NCBI GenBank assembly: GCA_026225235.1 | Contig: JAMFSK010000186.1 | Location: forward strand, 1-49,427 | DNA: 49,427 bases | Direction: 5' to 3' | DNA from: Burkholderiales bacterium | GTDB lineage: Bacteria > Pseudomonadota > Gammaproteobacteria > Burkholderiales > Burkholderiaceae | Shown here: positions 1 through 9,300 of the stretch, one piece after another | Numbering within the stretch: the stretch's first letter is position 1 | Layout of the letters: each line of letters opens with the position of its first letter | Position numbers and translations under genes: made by a program | Notes under the pieces: model-generated | Database searches by the model: none | Told to the model about the DNA's origin: nothing | Seen by the model: the letters and a program-made list of their open reading frames with translations, nothing else

Positions 1-197
1 GCGCCATCGGAGCGACCGTCAGCGGCTGGTTGATGACCCGCTTTGGCTGGACGGGCATCGTGGTGTTTGGTATCGCGCTCGGCCTCGTCGCTTCTGCGCT
101 CCACTGGATCGCCACACCTCGCCGGACGGAATCACCGCAGAGTCCTGATGCCGACACGCCGCTTAAGGCGAGCGGGATCTCATCGAAGCCAGATTGA
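1..197 (+). CDS. MFS transporter, C-terminal fragment (cut by window edge)
   Basis: The reading frame is open from position 3 to a TGA at 195-197 and gives 64 residues. It contains a glycine-rich loop followed by a hydrophobic helix (IVVFGIALGLVASALHW) and then a polar, proline-rich cytoplasmic tail. This is how the last transmembrane helix of a 12-TM major facilitator usually looks. The substrate cannot be read from so short a piece. It ends 76 bp before the RND permease and on the same strand, so it could be the first gene of the efflux operon. The family call rests on the pattern of one helix and is therefore moderate. Confidence 0.5.
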   Translation, partial: AIGATVSGWLMTRFGWTGIVVFGIALGLVASALHWIATPRRTESPQSPDADTPLKASGISSKPD

Positions 198-273
198 GGT
201 AAGCCACAGAAAATCTGGTAACCGGAGGGCGCCGAGGGTCGGTTGCCGCCGGCTTTGAAATACTGGAATTTTT

Positions 274-3200
274 ATGATCGGCATCGTACGCATCGCGCTG
301 AACAGGCCTTATACGTTCGTTGTTCTGGCCATCTTTATTCTTATCGTCGGTCCGCTGGCCGCGCTTCGCACGCCCACCGACATCTTTCCCGCGATCGACA
401 TCCCGGTGGTCAGTGTTGTGTGGCAATACACCGGACTCTCACCCGACCAGATGGAGGGGCGCATCATGGCGCCGTTCCAGCGGGTGTTGACCACGACGGT
501 CAACGGCGTCGAACACATCGAAGGGACTTCGCTTAACGGCTATGGCGTCGTCAAGATTTTCTTCCAGCCGGGCACCAACATCGCGACAGCGAATGCGCAG
601 GTCACTTCAATCTCGCAGGAAATCCTGAAGCAGTTGCCACCTGGCGAGACACCCCCATTTGTCCTTAACTACAACGCCTCGACAGTGCCTGTCATCCAGC
701 TCGCGCTTTCCGGAAAGGGGCTTTCCGAGCAAAATCTCGCGGATCTGGGCCTCAATCAGTTGCGGCCGATGTTGACCTCGGTAGCCGGCGCCGCTATCCC
801 GTTTCCGTTCGGCGGCAAAACCCGTCAGGTTCAGATCAATGTCAAACCATCCGAACTGCAGGCCCGTGGACTGTCTGCCGAGGACGTTCAAAGTGCGTTG
901 TCAGCACAGAATCTCATCACGCCCGTAGGCACCGAAAAGATCGGCAAGACCGAGTACACGCTGCAGTTGAATGACGCACCGTCGACGATCGCCGCGATTG
1001 GCGACATGCCCGTCAAATCGGCCAACGGAACCACGGTTTATATGCGCGACGTTGCCGACGTAACCGACGGCGCGCCTCCCCAACCGAACATTGTTCACGT
1101 AGAAGGCAAGCGGTCGGTGCTGCTCACCGTGTTCAAGAATGGCTCGGCATCCACCTTGGCCATCATCGCCGGGATCAGGCAAAAAGCGGTCGATGCAAAA
1201 TCCTCCCTGCCAGACAACCTTCAGATCGATCCGATTGGCGACCAGTCGCTATTCGTTCGCTCGGCCATTACTGGCGTCGCCCGCGAGGGTGTGATTGCCG
1301 CCCTGCTCACGAGCGTCATGATCTTGCTGTTTCTGGGTAGTTGGCGCTCGACGGTCATCATCGCGACGTCCATCCCACTCGCGATTCTGGGGTCGATTTC
1401 AATACTGTCCGCGCTGGGCGAGACGCTGAACATCATGACGCTCGGGGGGCTTGCACTCGCGGTGGGGATTCTCGTCGACGACGCCACCGTGACCATCGAG
1501 AACATCAACTGGCACCTGGAGCAAGGCAAGGCCGTCGAACCTGCCATTCTCGACGGCGCCGCACAGATCGTCACACCGGCGTTCGTTTCTCTGCTTTGCA
1601 TCTGCATCGTTTTTGTGCCGATGTTTTTCCTGGGCGGCGTGGCGGGATTCCTGTTCGTCCCGATGGCAGAAGCGGTGATCTTCGCGATGATCTCGTCGTT
1701 CATCCTGTCGCGAACGCTCGTGCCCACGATGGCCAAATACCTGCTGAAGCCGCACGTGCTGGACGAAGAACAACACGGCGAACAAGGGTATCGCGTTTCA
1801 TCCAATCCACTGGTGCGGTTTCAGCGCGGATTCGAGCGGGGTTTCGAACGTGTTCGTTCGAACTACAGCGGAATACTCGAGGTGCTATTGATGCATCGTC
1901 GTGGCTTCGTCATCAGCTTCTTCGGAAGCGTTATCGTGTCGTTCGCGCTGGTGCCGTTCCTTGGCCGCAACTTCTTCCCGGATGTCGACGCTGGCCAGAT
2001 TCTGTTGCATGTGCGGGCGCCAGTCGGTACGCGCATTGAGACAACGGCCGAGATTTTCGCGGACGTGGAAGCGCTGGTACGAAGGACAATTCGGCCATCG
2101 GAGCTCGGTACCGTCGTAGACAATATGGGCCTTTCAACCAGCTCCATCAATACCGCCTACAACAACACAGGAACGATTGGCTCGCAAGACGGGGATGTTC
2201 AGATCTCGCTCAAGGAAGGTCATCGGCCCACGGGCGAATACGTTCGCAAGTTGCGCGAGCAGTTGCCACGCGCGTTCGCAGGCGTCACGTTCTCGTTTCC
2301 GCCAGCGGATATCGTCGGCCAGATCCTGAACTTCGGCTCACCCGCACCGATTGACCTTCAAATTCGCGGCAAGAATCTGCCGGCCGACTTTGCCTACGCG
2401 AACCTGCTGCTACGTCAGATCCGCCATGTTCCCGGTCTGGTCGATGCGCGCATCGAGCAGTCGCAAGCCAATCCCCAATTCAATATCGACGTCGATCGCG
2501 TCCATGCACAGCTTCAAGGCATTACCGAACGAGACGTCACCAATAGCCTGGTCGTGCACCTCGCAGGATCCGGTCAGATCGCCCCAACGTACTGGCTCAA
2601 CCCGGCCAATGGCGTTGAATATCCGATCGTCGTGCAGACACCGCAATACGGTCTCGATTCGCTGCCATCCCTGATGAATCTGCCCGTCACCGGGGGCGGC
2701 GCCACAGCAAACGACGGACAGATCCTCGCCGGCGTGGCCACGATCCGTCGCACGGCCAGCAATGAAGTCGTCAGCGACTACAACGTCCAGCCCATGGTGG
2801 AGATCTTCGCCACCACCCAGGGGCGCGATCTCGGAGCGGTTGCCGCCGGCATCCGTGAAATCGTATCTGCCAATGCCAAGGGAGTGCCGAAGGGTTCGAG
2901 GGTTGTCCTGCTCGGCCAAGTCCAGACCATGAACAGCGCGTTCGGCGACCTGCTTTTCGGGCTACTCGGCGCAGTCGTGCTGATCTACCTGCTCATCGTG
3001 ATCAATTTCCAGTCGTGGATCGATCCTCTGGTGATTGTCACGGCTTTGCCCGGCGCGCTGGCCGGCATCGTCTGGATGCTGTTCGTGACCCACACCACCC
3101 TGTCGGTTCCCGCCTTGACGGGCGCCATCATGTGCATGGGCGTTGCCACAGCCAATGCCATTCTCGTGGTGAGTTTTTGTCGCGAACGTCTGGCCGAACA

Positions 3201-3480
3201 TGGCGACGCGTTCAAGGCCGCACTCGAGGCCGGCGCCACGCGGTTTCGTCCTGTCCTGATGACAGCGTTGTCGATGATCATCGGTATGGCGCCGATGGCA
3301 CTCGCACTCGGTGAGGGGGGCGAGCAGAACGCGCCGCTGGGCCGCGCAGTGATTGGTGGGTTGCTGTTCGCTACCGCCGCGACGTTGTTCCTCGTGCCGG
3401 CCATCTTTTGCATGATCCATTCGCGTCGGGGTCGCAGTTCTGGCGAACCGACGTCCGGAGATCCGATCCATGGCGTATGA
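274..3480 (+). CDS. RND efflux permease (pump operon 1)
   Basis: A 1068-residue inner-membrane transporter of the HAE/AcrB superfamily, expected to export hydrophobic compounds in exchange for protons. TM1 is at about residues 10-30 and is followed by the periplasmic opening FPAIDIPVV. The second large periplasmic domain follows TM7. The TM4 proton-relay pair is present as D402-D403 (VGILVDDATV), matching AcrB D407/D408. In TM10, however, the AcrB Lys940 position reads Ala960 (ATANAILVVSF), so the usual Lys is missing. The ATG at 274 begins the typical short cytoplasmic N-terminus, but no strong ribosome site precedes it. The 3' end overlaps the adaptor gene by 11 bp. No regulator lies beside the operon in this window. 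The family is certain; the substrate is unknown. Confidence 0.95.
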   Translation: MIGIVRIALNRPYTFVVLAIFILIVGPLAALRTPTDIFPAIDIPVVSVVWQYTGLSPDQMEGRIMAPFQRVLTTTVNGVEHIEGTSLNGYGVVKIFFQPGTNIATANAQVTSISQEILKQLPPGETPPFVLNYNASTVPVIQLALSGKGLSEQNLADLGLNQLRPMLTSVAGAAIPFPFGGKTRQVQINVKPSELQARGLSAEDVQSALSAQNLITPVGTEKIGKTEYTLQLNDAPSTIAAIGDMPVKSANGTTVYMRDVADVTDGAPPQPNIVHVEGKRSVLLTVFKNGSASTLAIIAGIRQKAVDAKSSLPDNLQIDPIGDQSLFVRSAITGVAREGVIAALLTSVMILLFLGSWRSTVIIATSIPLAILGSISILSALGETLNIMTLGGLALAVGILVDDATVTIENINWHLEQGKAVEPAILDGAAQIVTPAFVSLLCICIVFVPMFFLGGVAGFLFVPMAEAVIFAMISSFILSRTLVPTMAKYLLKPHVLDEEQHGEQGYRVSSNPLVRFQRGFERGFERVRSNYSGILEVLLMHRRGFVISFFGSVIVSFALVPFLGRNFFPDVDAGQILLHVRAPVGTRIETTAEIFADVEALVRRTIRPSELGTVVDNMGLSTSSINTAYNNTGTIGSQDGDVQISLKEGHRPTGEYVRKLREQLPRAFAGVTFSFPPADIVGQILNFGSPAPIDLQIRGKNLPADFAYANLLLRQIRHVPGLVDARIEQSQANPQFNIDVDRVHAQLQGITERDVTNSLVVHLAGSGQIAPTYWLNPANGVEYPIVVQTPQYGLDSLPSLMNLPVTGGGATANDGQILAGVATIRRTASNEVVSDYNVQPMVEIFATTQGRDLGAVAAGIREIVSANAKGVPKGSRVVLLGQVQTMNSAFGDLLFGLLGAVVLIYLLIVINFQSWIDPLVIVTALPGALAGIVWMLFVTHTTLSVPALTGAIMCMGVATANAILVVSFCRERLAEHGDAFKAALEAGATRFRPVLMTALSMIIGMAPMALALGEGGEQNAPLGRAVIGGLLFATAATLFLVPAIFCMIHSRRGRSSGEPTSGDPIHGV

Positions 3481-4648
3481 ACCCACTCCGCGTGCGGCGC
3501 CGCCGCAACGCCATCTTTTGTTTGCAGCGACTGTCGGTGCCGTACTCGCCGTCATTGTCGTCGTTGCCGGTATCGCACTTCGCGTGAAAGATGAGCACCA
3601 GCTCAAGGACTGGACTGAAACTCAAGCCATACCGTCCGTGAATGTCGTGGTGCCAGCCAAGGAAGCGCCCGGCGGCTCGCTTGAACTCCCGGGCCGGCTG
3701 GAGGCCTTCGAGAGCGCTCCCATCTATGCGCGTGTCAATGGCTACTTGAAATCATGGCGTGTCGACATCGGTAGCCGGGTGAAGGCAGGCGAAATGCTCG
3801 CCGAGATCGAAACGCCCGAACTCGATCAGCAGTTGAATCAGGCGAGGGCCGACCTTGCAAGCGCGAAAGCCGATGCCGTCCTGGCAAAGACGACTGCCGG
3901 TCGCTGGCAGAGTCTTCTGGACACCGACTCCGTATCCCGTCAGGACGTCGATGAGCGCACGCAAGACTATGTGGCGAAGGAGGCTCGCGTAACGGCGGCT
4001 CAAGCCAATGTCGACAGGCTGGTCGCGACGAAAGGCTTCGCCCGCATCGTCGCTCCGTTCGACGGTGTGATCACCGCGCGCGACACCGACGTCGGCGCAT
4101 TGATCAGCGCCGGCGGGGGCACGGGACCGCAGCTCTTCTCGGTATCGAGCGTCGACAAGCTACGTCTATATGTACGCGTGCCGCAAGAATATGCACCATT
4201 GATCAAACCCGATGGAACCGGCACCTTCACCGTCCCGGAGTATCCCGGCCAGCACTTCACAGCCAGGGTTGCAGGGCTGGCCGACTCCGTCAACGCGGCA
4301 TCGGGAACGACACTCGTCCAGTTGCTGGTCGACAATCCCGGCCATCTTCTGCTCCCTGGCGGTTTCGTCAATCTGCACTTCGCACTGCCGGTTCGTGCCG
4401 GCGCGTTACGCGTGCCGGCCAGCGCGCTGATATTTGACAACCAGGGGCTCCGGCTCGCGACGGTCGATCCTCACAACACGGTTCGTTTCAAGTCTGTGGC
4501 GATCTTGCAGGATCTCGGCAACACTGTGGATATCGGCTCGGGGTTGACCGAAAGTGATCGCGTGATCGATACACCGCCCGACGGGCTTGTCGAGGGCGAT
4601 CATGTTCAAGTGATCAAACCTGCTGCCAAGGCTGCAAACCATGGCTAA
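3470..4648 (+). CDS. RND periplasmic adaptor (HlyD/MFP family), pump operon 1
   Basis: A 392-residue membrane-fusion protein that links the permease to the outer-membrane channel. One membrane anchor lies at residues 15-38 and there is no lipobox, so it is held by a signal-anchor helix. The barrel-sandwich (lipoyl-like) half begins around residue 70 (GRLEAFESAPIYARVNGYL), followed by an alpha-hairpin (about residues 110-180) rich in Ala and Gln. The second lipoyl half starts near IVAPFDGVITARD. Beta-barrel and membrane-proximal domains follow. It starts inside the permease stop region (overlap 3470-3480) and overlaps the next gene by 8 bp, so the three genes are translationally coupled. Confidence 0.95.
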   Translation: MAYEPTPRAAPPQRHLLFAATVGAVLAVIVVVAGIALRVKDEHQLKDWTETQAIPSVNVVVPAKEAPGGSLELPGRLEAFESAPIYARVNGYLKSWRVDIGSRVKAGEMLAEIETPELDQQLNQARADLASAKADAVLAKTTAGRWQSLLDTDSVSRQDVDERTQDYVAKEARVTAAQANVDRLVATKGFARIVAPFDGVITARDTDVGALISAGGGTGPQLFSVSSVDKLRLYVRVPQEYAPLIKPDGTGTFTVPEYPGQHFTARVAGLADSVNAASGTTLVQLLVDNPGHLLLPGGFVNLHFALPVRAGALRVPASALIFDNQGLRLATVDPHNTVRFKSVAILQDLGNTVDIGSGLTESDRVIDTPPDGLVEGDHVQVIKPAAKAANHG

Positions 4649-6065
4649 CTTTCGGACATGGGCCTCACTCGGGAGCGCGATGGCGCTGGCCGGGTGCTCA
4701 CTCGCGCCGGACTACCATATTCCGGATGTGCCTGTCGCGGCGCAATACCAGTCTCAAGGCCCGTGGACCACGGCCAGCCCGGCTGATCAGCTCGACCGCG
4801 CGGGGTGGTGGAAACTGTATCAGGAGCCTGAACTCGATGACCTCGAGCAACGCCTGATCGCCAATAACCCCGACCTGCGCGCCGCGCTCTTTCACTATGA
4901 GCAAGCTGAGGCCTACATCAAGCAGGTCAGCTCGCAGTTGTATCCTCAAGTCTCCACGGCCGGCAATGTCCAGCGCGAGCGCGAGTCGGACACGAGGCCC
5001 TTGCGCAATGCCACTGCGCCAGCCGACTACAACTCGGCCACGCTGGGCGTCGAAGTGGACTACGAAGTCGACCTTTGGGGACGCGTGCGCGATTCGGTTG
5101 CTGCAAGCAAGGATGAAGGCCTGGCAACAGGCGCCGATCTCGCATCGACACAGTTGAGCCTCGAAATCGAGCTGGCTCGCAGCTACATCGACTTGCGCGG
5201 CCTTGATCAGCAAATTCAGCTTGTCGAGCGCACTGACGATGCCTATCAAAAGGCGCTCGATCTAACGACCCATCGTCATGGCGCGGGGATCGCGTCAGGG
5301 CTCGATGTCGCCCGTGCGAGCACCCAGTTGTCGTCAGCCGAGTCCGAGCTCACCCAGATCAGGGCCAAGCGAGCACTACTGGAACACGCGATTGCTGTCC
5401 TGGTCGGAGTGTCACCATCGGACTTTCGGATTGCATCAGGTACCGATCCAATCGGGTTGCCCGTCATCCCGCTTGGTGTCCCATCGGCGTTGCTGCAAAG
5501 GCGACCGGATGTCGCTGCAGCCGAGCGGCGCGTAGCGGAGGCCAATGCACGGATCGGCGTTGCACGGGCCGCGTACTTCCCATCACTGACGCTCAGTGCG
5601 CAGGGCGGCGTGCAAAGCTCGGTGTGGGCGGATCTGCTCAGCGCCCCCAGTTCCTTCTGGACGATCGGGCCAACGCTTGCGGTATACCTGTTCGATGGCG
5701 GCAAGCGAGCGGCACAAGTGGAGTCTGCGAAGGCCGCAACGGCCGAGGCAGGCGCTCGCTACCGAAGCGTGGTGCTGGCCTCATTCAGGCAGGTAGAAGA
5801 CGATCTCTCGTTGCTCGACGACCTGGGCATCGCAACCGATCAGCAACAACGGGCCGCAATCGCAGCCGACACGTCAGTCACTCTGTCGCTGGCGCTCTAT
5901 CAGCGCGGTGCAGTCAGCTATCTCGACGTGGTCGAGTCGCAATCCGCTGCGCTTGAATCGGAACGCAGCGTCATCCAGCTTCGAACGCAGCAATTGGACG
6001 CGAATGTAGACCTCATTCGCGCGCTTGGCGGTGGCTGGACCGACGATGACTTGAAAGTCGGTTGA
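4641..6065 (+). CDS. Outer-membrane efflux lipoprotein (NodT/OprM type), pump operon 1
   Basis: A 474-residue TolC-like channel protein that completes the tripartite pump. The signal peptide ends in a lipobox, LAGC, with the acylated Cys at residue 19. Two internally repeated coiled-coil halves are visible, each with the Ala/Gln/Glu-rich helices of the OEP fold. The family signatures VDYEVDLWGRVR (first half), LLQRRPDVAAAERRV and YFPSLTLSAQGG (second half) are all present, and the length is normal. The ATG at 4641 overlaps the adaptor stop. The gene order permease-adaptor-channel on one transcript implies a dedicated channel rather than a shared one. Confidence 0.95.
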   Translation: MANFRTWASLGSAMALAGCSLAPDYHIPDVPVAAQYQSQGPWTTASPADQLDRAGWWKLYQEPELDDLEQRLIANNPDLRAALFHYEQAEAYIKQVSSQLYPQVSTAGNVQRERESDTRPLRNATAPADYNSATLGVEVDYEVDLWGRVRDSVAASKDEGLATGADLASTQLSLEIELARSYIDLRGLDQQIQLVERTDDAYQKALDLTTHRHGAGIASGLDVARASTQLSSAESELTQIRAKRALLEHAIAVLVGVSPSDFRIASGTDPIGLPVIPLGVPSALLQRRPDVAAAERRVAEANARIGVARAAYFPSLTLSAQGGVQSSVWADLLSAPSSFWTIGPTLAVYLFDGGKRAAQVESAKAATAEAGARYRSVVLASFRQVEDDLSLLDDLGIATDQQQRAAIAADTSVTLSLALYQRGAVSYLDVVESQSAALESERSVIQLRTQQLDANVDLIRALGGGWTDDDLKVG

Positions 6066-6115
6066 AAGAAAACAGCTTATTCACCGCTGTGCCCTTGAGC
6101 TGCACTGCCCCCTCT

Positions 6116-6133
6116 CGACGGCAGTCGCCGTCG
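6116..6133 (+). terminator. Hairpin after pump operon 1
   Basis: CGACGGC and GCCGTCG form a perfect 7-bp stem around an AGTC loop, 50 bp after the channel-gene stop. No run of T follows it, so it is only a candidate terminator or a transcript-protecting stem. The rest of the 265-bp gap up to the kinase gene shows no clear feature. Confidence 0.3.
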
Positions 6134-6330
6134 CGTGAGCGTCGTGTTCCCACCCCATCCATCCGACCACCCCGAATGGCACTGCGGCGGCCGAGGTTGT
6201 ATCCTAGAAAAACCTGCTTCTGCAGCGTTGAAAATCGTGGAAATGCCGTGATGTGAATCGCTTTCGCGAGCGTACCTTGCCCGGATCGGGCGGCAGCCCG
6301 ATGACAGCGTGCGGCAGATGATGGCTACCT

Positions 6331-9300
6331 ATGGGTCCGGTGCCGATGGATAACAGCCTCCAGATTTTGTGGGACGATGGCGAGCGAGTCTTCTGTCGAG
6401 CGCGGCGTCCCGGCGAGGGCGATAGCCGCACCGTGCTGATTGCGCGGCCGGCCACCGAACATCCTTCGCCCGCCAGTCTTGACCGCCTCGCTCACGAGTT
6501 CGGCCTGAGAGTCGAGCTCGATAGTGCGTGGGCCGTGCGACCCCTCGAGCTGATGCGCGAAGGCGGCCGGACCCTTCTGGTCCTCGAGGATCCCGGTGGT
6601 GAGCCGCTTGCGCGACTGCTCGGCGCGCCCATGGAGCTCGACCATTTTTTGCGGTTCGCCATCGGCATCGCCGCGGCACTGGGTCCGCTTCACCACCGCG
6701 GTGTTGTCCATAAAGATCTCAAGCCTACTCATATCTTGGTGAACTGCGCCGACGGACACGCTCGGCTCACCGGCTTCGGTCTCGCATCGCGCCTGCCGCG
6801 CGAGCGACAGGCGCCCGAGCCGCTCGAGACCATCGTCGGCACGCTTGCCTACATGGCGCCCGAACAGACTGGCCGGATGAATCGCTCAATCGATTCGCGC
6901 AGTGACCTCTATGCGTTCGGCGTGACGCTCTATCAGATGCTCACGGGCGTGCTGCCGTTCACGGCCTCCGACCCGATGGAATGGGTGCACTGCCATATAG
7001 CGAGAAAGCCGGTACCACCCGCTGCCCGAGTAGAAAACGTGCCTGCGACGGTGTCCGACATCGTCATGAAGCTGCTCGCCAAGACGGCCGAGGAGCGCTA
7101 CCAGACTGCGGCCGGTGTGGCGCATGATCTGGCGCACTGCCTGGCCGACTGGCATCGTCAGCACCGCATCGATGCCTTCCCGCTGGGCCGACACGATACC
7201 TCCGAGCGACTGCTGATCCCCGAGAAGCTGTACGGCCGGGAGCACGAGGTCGACATCCTGGTCGCCGCATTCGACCGGATCGTCGCGAGTGGCGCGCCGG
7301 AACTGGTGCTGGTCTCGGGCTACGCCGGTATCGGCAAATCCTCGGTAGTCAATGAACTTCATAAGGTGCTGGTGCCGCCTCGGGGACTCTTCGCCTCTGG
7401 CAAGTTCGACCAGTACAAGCGCGACATCCCGTATTCCACGCTGGTGCAGGCATTTCAAAGCCTGGTGCGGCCGCTTCTGGGCAAGCGCGACACGGAGCTC
7501 GCGAGCTGGCGCGAGGCGCTGCTGGAAGCGCTGGGTACCGATGCGCGGCTTATGACCGACCTGATCCCCGAACTCAAGCACATCATCGGTGAGCCGCCGC
7601 CGGTTCTGGAACTGGCGCCACAACTCGCGCAACGCCGCTTCATGCAGGTGTTCGGGCGCTTCATCGGCATATTTTCCCGGGAAGAACATCCGCTAGCACT
7701 CTTTCTTGACGATCTTCAGTGGCTCGATGCGGCGACGCTCGACCTGCTCGAGGATCTGCTGTCCCGCCCGGATCTGCGATATCTGATGGTGATCGGCGCC
7801 TATCGCGACAACGAGGTGGATGCCACTCATCCGCTGACGGGCAAGCTTCAGGAAATGAGGAACGCGGGCGTCAGGATCAACGAGATCACGTTGGCGCCGC
7901 TGGACCGTGCGCATGTCTGGCAGATGATCTCGGAGGCCCTTCATTGCGAGCCGGAACGCGTCGAGCCATTGGCTCAACTCGTGCATGACAAAACCGCCGG
8001 CAACCCGTTCTTCGTGATCCAGTTTCTGTACGCGCTGGGCGCGGGCGATCTGCTCACCTTCGATCATGACGCGGGGCAGTGGCAATGGGACCCGAATCGC
8101 ATCCACGCGAAGGGTTACACCGACAACGTCGTGGACTTAATGGTCGGCAAGCTGAGCCGCCTGCCAGATGAAACGCAGCAAGCGTTGCAGCAGCTTGCCT
8201 GTCTCGGGAATGTCGCCGGCGTCTCGACCCTGTCGACTGTCCTCGGCGTCGCGCCGGCGCGGGTCCATGCGGCGCTGTGGGAGGCGATTCGTCAGGAACT
8301 GGTCGAGCGACTCAATGGCTCTTACAGGTTTATTCACGATCGGGTTCATGAAGCCGCCTATTCGCAGATCCCCCAGGCATCGCGCGCCGAGGCCCATCTG
8401 CGGGCCGGGCGGCTGATCGCCGCGCAGACACCCTCTGAAAAGCGGGAAGAAGCCATCTTCGAGATCGCGAGTCAGCTCAATCGCGGAGCGGCTCTGATCA
8501 CTTCACGCGACGAACGCGAGCAACTGGCCGAATTCAACCTCCTCGCCGGGCAACGCGCGAGGGCATCGACCGCATACGCCACGGCGCTCACCTATCTTGT
8601 CGCTGGTGCCGAACTATTGGACGACGACTGCTGGGAGCGCCGACGTGGGCTGACCTTCGCACTGGAACTGAACCGGGCCGCCTGTGAGCTCTTAACGGGC
8701 CAGTTATCGGTCGCAGACGAGCGGCTGGCGTCGCTATCGAAGCGAGCCACCACGACAGTCGAACAGGCCAGCGTCGCCTGCCTGCACACAGATGTCTGCA
8801 CCACCCTGGATCAGAGCGGCCGCGCGGTCGCTGTGTGCCTCGACTACTTGCGGCATGTCGGCATCGAGTGGTCGCCCAATCCGAATGACGACGAGGTGCG
8901 ATACGAATACGAACGCATCGGCTCACAGCTTGCGGGCAGGACCGTCGAGGAACTCATTGATTTGCCGCTGATGGAGGACGCGGCCTCCCTCGCCACCGCC
9001 GAGGTTCTGAGCAAGCTCTTCGCGCCGGCCTTGCAGACGGATGCAAACCTCGCCGCCCTGATGAGCTGCAAGGCCGTTAATTTCAGCCTCGAGCGCGGTA
9101 ACTGCGATGCCTCATGTTTCGCCTATGTCGTGCTCAGCAGAGTCTCCGGACCGCGTTTCGGAGACTACCCGTTCGGCTTCCGATTCGGCCAACTCGGCTA
9201 CGACCTTGTCGAACAACGCGGGCTAAGACGATTCGAGGCGAACACCTATCTTTGTTTTGCGCTCTTTTCGGTGCGCTGGATGAAGCACATACGTGCCGCT

